Shown piece by piece: positions 57,618 to 64,000 of a stretch of DNA of 64,000 nucleotides. This stretch comes from Ottelia alismoides (lineage: Eukaryota; Streptophyta; Magnoliopsida; Alismatales; Hydrocharitaceae): assembly GCA_037367405.1 (NCBI GenBank), contig JAZKJV010000386.1, forward strand, positions 1 through 64,000, in the 5' to 3' direction. The notes under the pieces were generated by a model that made no database searches, was not told where the DNA came from, and saw nothing but the letters and a program-made list of their open reading frames with translations. How positions within the stretch are numbered: position 1 is the stretch's first letter; every line of letters begins with the position of its first letter. Position numbers and translations under genes: made by a program.

Positions 57618-60113
57618 GTGAAGGATATGATATTATCCTCAAGCGCATCACGGAAGCGTGATCGTCGTATCAAATACGACGCAGAACGACTAGTCGTACT
57701 AGTTGTTCTGTGCAGCAGAATTTAAAAAAATTTTCATGCGATGAAACCACATGATCCAAGAACGATTCTCGGATCGTTTCATCTAAAACCACAACAAGTA
57801 TAATGGAATACCTATTGAAGCGTGGTTGATCTAGCCTCTAAGAAAAGAGACCTCCTGTCTCAAGTCCGATCGTCGGAGAAGACGCTTACGAGCGCGGGGA
57901 TGAACCGCGTGATCCTCGCAATCCAACAAGATGATCCAAGCACGGTGAACTCCTGATCTCGTCGTACAAGATCGAACGTCTTCTACGTGAGCGTAGCACT
58001 CCAAGAAGATGGAGAACCGAAGAACGTCGAAGTAGCGGCGCTGTGGCGAAGGCGACGACGAATCTCTCCTCTAGGGTTTTGGTGGACGACCACCAAGGAG
58101 AGGGAGAGAGGGTTGACGTGTGAGAGAAATGAGAGAGAGATGTGCTCCAAAATTGCATAGCCCTAGAGAGCATGGTATGCCTATATATTTATAGGATTTT
58201 GGGATCCATGGATCTCAATCCATGGGATACAAACATCAATGAATGAGATTGATTTATGTTTAATCCAATGGTCAAGATTGTTGTTGGTAAAAACCAATAA
58301 TTAATCAATCTAATTTAAATCAAATATATTTGACATGTCAAATATAATTCAATCCTAAATTAGATCAAGCAATTAAGAGAGATTAGCATGGAGATCACTC
58401 CCCATTAGGAATGGTGGGGATGACCACCGCATTCCTTGTGGGAATTGGTGGCCGTCCACCATGTCCCTATGGTGGAGGCAGTCTCATACAATTTCATGAG
58501 ATTGCATATCTCCATGAATTTCTCCCATAATTTCCAACAACTTTTGTTGTGATTTATTCTTTAAAAATAATTCATAATTAATTTTGAGAATATTGCAATC
58601 TTACCATTGGAAATTTGTGAATCACATTCACAACCCAAAACAAAATATAATTTACATTTTCAATTAATTAGACAATGTGTATCCCATACACATTAATAAT
58701 TAATCAACAAATATAAATTATAATTAGCTCTCTCTAATACAAATCACATTTATAATATATTATGAATAATTGGATATTGCTATCCACATTATTCTTATCC
58801 ATAATAATTAAATCACATTTAATTATATTGGATTATTTCCACACACATCAGGATGATTAAATCACATTTAATCATCAATTCTTCAATGCTTAGATCTATG
58901 GAATTATTCTTGAACCCTTTCAAGAATAATGCGATTTCTCCGAAGATACTTGGAGATAAGGATAGGGCGATTGTATTGTTCCACATATAGTGACTTGGAT
59001 GCTGAGATTACATCTCAAATCCAGATCTCATGGACCTCCCACAGATCCTTGATCAAATAAAAACCATAGACCCAATCTTCTCATTGCATCTGAATCTCAT
59101 TCAGATCAATGTCCAATCCATGGACTAAGATTAGGTCACTTCTCTATTGAGAGGAGTCACTAAAATCCAAACATGTTTCATCACTCCCCCGGAATGGAAG
59201 CGTCATGGTTATACAATCGTTTATGATCACATCACCTTCTGGTATTCCCAATACCTGTACATCCTGCATACTGGAAGACCTATGATCATCCTGAAGATAT
59301 AGATCACTTTTACACTGTCATCTTCAGGGTTTGATCATTAAGTTTCTCAATCTTGGTCATTGGGAATTGGTATAGAGATCATATGCTTTCCCAAATCATA
59401 TAATTTACCTTCAAATTCATGTCATGCTTCCAAAGCATGACAACCATGCATGGAATTTGATCAGTCCCAATGCCTCATGAGCGAGCTCAAGTCTCTCGGT
59501 TCACAAATGAACCTGTATGATCCCTTTGAGAGATCGTATTACTCATATATCCTTACATGCACACCAACTCGCCGGTGTATAGACCTTGGCTAGGTCATAA
59601 ACCTATTGGTCTGTCAAATGTACACACTTAGACATATAGCAACACATCTACCTCTGGTCAGAGGATGCATGCCTATGCTGTGACAGCATTCAACATAGGT
59701 CTTGGGTTATCTCGATCTCGTCAAGTCAACCCATTGACTCAACTAATTTGACACCTCCGAATCACTATTCCCATGCAGAGGACCTGCATCAAGAGGTTGG
59801 TCAGATATCAACCATATGAGAAAGGATTTCCATATCCTACTCAGACTTGATGATGCTTGATGAGTCCTCTATCTAACTCCTTAGATATTCATCCAAGCAT
59901 TAGCCTCTATGATTCAATCAATGAATCAACATCTGTATGATCATCAAGCTGGCCATGGTACATAACCCTTATTGTACAAAGGTACCTTATAGTGCATTCA
60001 TTCATTCAATCTCAGAAAGGGGGTGAAAATAATCAATAACTTTTATTGATAAATGATTTATTACAATAACATTTATTGTAGGAATGCTTCGCCTCGGGCT
60101 CACATTGCTAACA
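57618..60113 (-). repeat. 3' LTR of element E
   Basis: It starts on the minus strand TGTTAGCAATGTGAGCC at 60113. The end is uncertain: minus-strand ...TATCCTTCACA near 57617 or ...CTGCTGCACA near 57709. A TATA box and an AAACCCTAG leader (near 58073) mark the transcription start, and the U3 part is AT-rich. Size 2.4-2.5 kb. Confidence 0.75.
58181..58194 (-). promoter_or_regulatory. Putative TATA box of the element E LTR
   Basis: The minus strand reads CTATAAATATATAG, followed about 20-40 bases later by CT-rich leader sequence (CATCTCTCTCTCATTTCTC), a typical plant promoter layout. Confidence 0.6.
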
Positions 60114-60128
60114 ATCTCCCACTAACCC
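60114..60128 (-). promoter_or_regulatory. Polypurine tract of element E
   Basis: The minus strand reads GGGTTAGTGGGAGAT, between the RNase H stop and the LTR. Confidence 0.8.
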
Positions 60129-60853
60129 TCAGAACCATTCAGGAATAATCCTTAAATCCATACTCATTACATGCTGGTCGAAAACCTTCTGTGTCAGAGG
60201 TTTGGTAAGAGGATCAGCAACATTGTCGGTAGAGTCCACCTTGGTGATGATGCTTCCACCACACTTTTGAATCTCCTGAATGATGTGGTATTCCTTTCCA
60301 CATGCTTGCTCTTCTGATGCCATATGGGTTCCTTTGCTTGAGAAATGGCTCCCGTGTTATCGCAGAGTAACGGGATTGGAGTATCAGAGGAAACTACGCC
60401 AAGCTCCAGGATGAACTTGCACAACCACACTGCCTCTTTTGCAGCATCCAATGTGGCAATGTACTTGGCTTCTGTTGTTGAATCTGCAGTAGTGTCCTGC
60501 TTCTTGCTTCTCCAGCTCAAACACCACCATTCAACAAGAATACAAACCCTGATATCGATTTTCGATCATCAATATCCGATTGGAAGTCAGAATCTGTATA
60601 TCCCAAGACTTGGAGATCACCATCTCCATAGACCAAGATATAATCTTGCGTCCGTCTTAGATATTTGAATATTTTCTTTACTGCATTCCAGTATTGTTCT
60701 CCATAGCAGGATTGGTAATGACTTACCACTCCCACTGCATGGCAGATATCTGGCCTAGTACACATCATGGCATACATTAAGCTTCCTACAGCTGATGCAT
60801 AAGGACATCCAGCCATGGATTTCTTTTCCTCAACAGTTTGAGGAGCCATTCCT
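60129..60853 (-). pseudogene. RNase H of element E
   Basis: Frame 60517-60945: ASAVGSLMYAMMCTRPDICHAVGVVSHYQ, YLRRTQDYILVYGDGD and GYTDSDFQSDIDDRKSISGFVFLL (catalytic Asp). A shift at about 60518 leads to MSWRSKKQDTTADSTTEAKYIA (Glu) and PLLCDNTGAISQAKEP (Asp). Another shift at about 60290 leads to the end, KVDSTDNVADPLTKPL and FDQHVMSMDLRIIPEWF. The terminal LTKPL ... H ... MGLR-like tail is characteristic of copia Pol. Confidence 0.87.
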
Positions 60854-61560
60854 TTAGACAGGTGGATACCATGTCTTAAGGGTAGGAATCCTTTCTTGGA
60901 ACCTATCCATACGGAATCGTTCAAGAATCTTCTTAATGTATCCATGTTGTGACAATCCCAAAATCCCTTTTTCTCGATTTCTGAACAACTTCAGGCCTAA
61001 GATGTAAGAGGCTTCTCCAAGATCTTTCATCTCAAAGGTATAGGATAACCAAATTTTCACACTGGTCATCATCCCTGTATCATTCCCAATGATAAGGATG
61101 TCATCTATGTAAAGCACGATGAACACAATGGCGCTCTTACTAAGCTTCTTGTACACACAAGGTTCATCAGGATTTTGTACAAAATCATAACTCTTTATGG
61201 GATCGTCAAATCTGATGTTCCAGCTACGAGAAGCTTGCTTAAGCCCATAGATGGATTTCTTCATCTTGCATACTTTGTCATCCCCAGTTATGAAGCCATG
61301 GGGCTGCTCCATGTAGATATCCTCCTCGAGGTATCCATTGAGGAAAGCTGTCTTGACGTCCATCTACCAGATGTCATAGTCAAGGTACGCAGCTATTGCT
61401 AGCAGTGTCCTGATGGATTTAAGCATAGTCACAGGAGAAAACGACTCATCGTAATCGATGCCTTCTCTCTGTGTGTAGCCCTTGGCTACGAGCCGTGCCT
61501 TGAAAGTCTCTACTTTCCCATCAGGTCCCCTTTTTCTCTTGAAGATCCATTTACACCCAA
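60854..61560 (-). pseudogene. Reverse transcriptase of element E
   Basis: From about 61560 downward: GCKWIFKRKRGPDGKVETFKAR, LVAKGYTQREGIDYDESFSPV, MDVKTAFLNGYLEEDIYMEQP, MKKSIYGLKQASRSW, the catalytic VLYIDDILIIGND (about 61085-61125) and LGLKLFRNREKGILGLSQ. A stop (TAG) lies just before MDVKTAF at about 61365. A shift at about 60860-60900 disturbs the MSKVPYASA-type junction. The active-site Asp residues are retained. Confidence 0.9.
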
Positions 61561-62083
61561 TGGGTTTTACCCTTTAGGTGGATTTTCTAGGGTCCATAAA
61601 CCATTCTTATGCATGGAGTCAAATTCTGACTTCATTGCTAGCATCCATCTATCCATGTCATGATCCGGAGTGCTCCATTTAATGAAGTAGGATCAATGTC
61701 ATTCTCACTTGATACATGGAATTCATACCTTTGAGGTGGTGCAACCACCCTCGAACTCCTTCGAAGAGGTATGGGTGTTTCATCTTTATTTATCTCTTCA
61801 GTTTCTGGTCTAGGAAGCTTAGAATCCTCAGGGGATTCAATGAGTTCCTATACATCATTTTTGTCTTGACCTTTAAGAAAATCATCCTCCAAAATTTTCA
61901 CATCTCTAGAGACAAAAACCTTTTAGGTCTCAGGGTCATAGAGCTGGTATCCAATACCATCTTTAACATACCCAATGAAGTAACACTGACGAGTGCGAGA
62001 TTCTATCTTACTTACATCCATGTTCTTAGCATGACCAAGCAACCCCAAACCCTTAAGTGATTAACACTAGGTTTGGTTCCATA
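61561..62083 (-). pseudogene. IN-RT linker region of element E
   Basis: Remnant coding sequence with many stops. The variable spacer between integrase and RT includes traces such as HLRVWGC near 62050 and WMDA near 61650. No independent function. Confidence 0.5.
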
Positions 62084-62728
62084 CTAGAGCTCATGAGGAG
62101 TCTTAGGCACAGATGTGCTCGAAATCTTATCCAGGATATAAATTGCAGTCTCTACTGCATATCCCCAGAAACTACAAGGTAAATGTGCTTTGCTCATCAT
62201 TGAACGGACCATATCCATGATGGTCCTGTTGCGTCTTTCAGCAACACCATTAAGTTGGGGAGTTCCAGGAGGAGTGAGATTGGAGACAATTCCATTCTTC
62301 TTAAGATATTCCTTGAATTCATCTGAGAGGTACTCGCCACCTCGATCAGATCGAATCCGTTTAATCTTCCTATCGGTTTGGTTCTCAACCAAAGCCTTGA
62401 ACTCTTTGAATTTTTCAAAGGTTTCAGATTTATGACGTAATAGGAAGACAAACCCGTATCATGAATAATCATCAATAAACGTCAAATAATATCTATATCC
62501 ATTTTGAATCGCGGTACTAAAGGGACCACATACATCGATATGTATTAGGTCAATAATACCTTCGCATCTTGTAACCTTGTTACGGAAAGGCATCCTAGTC
62601 ATTTTACCTCGAATACATCGTTCACAGGTAGGCAAAGATTGAACCCGTAGAAAATCTAAAGGTCCATCCTTTATCAATTTGTTGATCCTATCAACAGAAA
62701 AATGGCCAAGCCTTTGATGCCAAATCAT
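62084..62728 (-). pseudogene. Integrase of element E
   Basis: The zinc-binding region MIWHQRLGHFSVDRINKL with CERCIRGKM gives HHCC. The core is IHIDVCGPFSTA (Asp), RIRSDRGGEYLSDEF (Asp) and NGVAERRNRTIMDM (Glu), followed by SFWGYAVETAIYILDKI. A stop at about 62459 (FIDDYS then TGA where Arg is usual) divides it, and a TAG at 62084 ends it early. The catalytic triad is complete. Confidence 0.9.
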
Positions 62729-63156
62729 ATTCTAATGATTTTATTCTCCTTGGATCTTTTAGGGGTTTTATTAGTGGTTGTAACATTCATGACATTCTCA
62801 TCAATGCACAATTCATAGAGTCCACCAGAAGTTAAAATACCATCTACAATATATTTATCATAATGATTTATGACTAATTTATTACAGAAAAGGAATGAAT
62901 ATCCACTTCTAACTAGCTTAGATACATATATTAAATTCCTTCTAACTTCAGGTACATAAAGATACTCTTTCAGTACTAGGACTCTACCACTAGATAATGA
63001 TAGTCGACAAGTCCCGACGGCGACTGCTGCAACACTTGCATCAGATCCCATCTGGATGACTATCTCCCCTTCTTCAAGATTTCTAGTTTCCTGAAACAAA
63101 TGCAACAAATTGCATACATGAATAGAAGCACCAGAATCTATAACCCAACTTCTTTT
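62725..63156 (-). pseudogene. Protease region of element E
   Basis: Just past a TGA at about 63157, the same frame reads SWVIDSGASIHVCN, the intact Asp-Ser-Gly active site. Then LLHLFQETRNLEEGEIVIQMGSD (in pieces), LKEYLYVPEVRRNLIYVSKLV and LYELCIDENVMN. Stop at 62725. Confidence 0.85.
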
Positions 63157-64000
63157 TCATCCAACGAGAAATCTAGTTTCAATGATAAAAGTAGATTTCA
63201 TACCTGCTGGGGCTTTACCTTTGTCTGCCGACTTCAGGTAATCTGGGAAATTACGCCTCCAGTGCCCCGTCTTCTTGCAGTGGTGACAGACATCGGATTT
63301 CTTCGACGCTATTAGTGTGGATGCACTAGAAGATGAGTCAACGTCTTGACACTTCTTCTTTCTCTTCTGGGCCAGGCCCTTCCGAGAACCTTGCTTTCGA
63401 CTGCGCTTCCCTCTGACCTGTGCAACTATTGCACTGCCAACGGGACCAACTTTCTTCATTACGTCTTCTGCAAACTTTAATGCAGCAAGAAGACCAGCGT
63501 TTGACAAGTCCAACTTGTTCATGTGGAATGAAACCACAAAATTATTGAAAGACTTGGGTAAAGACAACAGAATGAAATCCGCTTGCATGTATGCATCCAT
63601 ATTTGCCCCAAGAGTCTCCAGTTCAGACAAGTACCCAAACATTTTGATTACATGTTCTCGAACCGAAGTTCCTTCCTGCATCTTGCAACGAATGAGTTCT
63701 TTCATAATATTGTAACGCTGGGTGCGGTTTATGTCATCAAACCTATCTTTCAGATTCTGCATTATTTCCTGGCATGTGCTCATCTCCACATGTTGCTTCT
63801 GAAGAACATTGGAGAGAGAACCCAGGATATAGCATCTAGCCAAGACCTGATCTTCATCATACTTATCATTGTATGCCTTTTCTTCCCTGGATTTAGGGCT
63901 TTCATGCTTGTCTTCGGAGAGCACATAACTTATGCGCTCAGCAGAGAGAACAAGCTCCAAATTAAGGATCCAATCCGAGTAATTTGGACCGATCAACTGG
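63157..64000 (-). pseudogene. Gag of element E (partial, runs off the window)
   Basis: Open for 280 codons: NYSDWILNLELVLSAERISYVL, YDEDQVLARCYILGSLSNVLQKQ, LKDRFDDINRTQRYNIMKEL, GTSVREHVIKMFGYLSELE, ADFILLSLPKSFNNFVVSFHMN, a basic RGKRSRKQGSRKG patch, and the zinc knuckle CHHCKKTGHWRRNFP whose final Cys is Asn. Ends at a TGA 63157-63159 that separates it from the protease. It is the best-preserved gene of the window, but the knuckle is defective. Confidence 0.87.

Larger units (their letters stand above)
57618..64000 (-). mobile_element. Copia element E, minus strand, 5' end outside window
   Basis: Ty1/copia with 3' LTR (about 57.62-60.113 kb), polypurine tract and, reading upward, RNase H, RT, IN, PR and Gag (gag-PR-IN-RT-RH order on the minus strand). 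Gag runs off the right edge, so the 5' LTR and primer site are not seen. Stops and frameshifts are present, but the enzyme signatures are well kept. The LTR matches the fragment at 11791-12838. Confidence 0.9.

Overview
This window is plant nuclear DNA, almost certainly an intergenic, heterochromatin-like block of a large repeat-rich angiosperm genome. It contains five LTR retrotransposons or remnants of both plant superfamilies (Ty3/gypsy of the Athila/Tat type with a tRNA-Asp primer site, and Ty1/copia), one solo LTR, MITE-like and Mutator-like DNA elements, and one broken plant NLR (NB-ARC) resistance-gene fragment. No intact host protein-coding gene, rRNA or tRNA gene was recognised. The species cannot be named from the sequence.

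Layout. 1-11790: gypsy element A on the minus strand (5' LTR 9113-11790, primer site 9093-9110, gag-PR-RT-RH-IN read downward to 1744, 3' LTR starting at base 10 and leaving the window). It sits inside a copia LTR of which 11791-12838 remains. That LTR in turn lies in the 3' untranslated part of an older minus-strand gypsy element B (12839-20087, truncated in RT). B's integrase gene is also split by a solo LTR (15465-18834, target duplication atccg/atctg). 20088-23904 is AT-rich sequence with an LTR-like module and a 196-bp tandem duplication. 23910-47007: copia element C, plus strand, with a perfect 5-bp target duplication (actat), split in its RT gene by gypsy element D (28009-46113). D has LTRs of about 3.7 kb. 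Its 3' LTR is rearranged into a large palindrome followed by a further inverted, internally deleted LTR copy. 47543-48130: NLR pseudogene. 48881-57312: a run of small DNA elements, including a 1223-bp Mutator-like element with 80-bp terminal inverted repeats and a perfect 9-bp target duplication. 57.6 kb to the right edge: copia element E, minus strand, with a 2.4-2.5 kb 3' LTR.

All retroelement reading frames carry stops or frameshifts, so none is autonomous as it stands. The coding order inside gypsy elements is gag-PR-RT-RNase H-IN and inside copia elements gag-PR-IN-RT-RNase H. The nesting gives relative ages: B oldest on the left, then the copia LTR, then A; C before D in the middle. LTR comparison by eye agrees (C about 10% divergent, D about 3% over its first 265 bp).

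The least routine signals are: an array of CTATACTTAGG/CCTAAGTATAG hairpins, each next to a G-run, that is conserved in the 3' untranslated region of all three gypsy elements; eight UGUANAUA (Pumilio-type) motifs within about 410 bases of element D's 3' untranslated region; the palindromic LTR rearrangement; and the GC-rich, possibly gene-capturing Mutator-like element.
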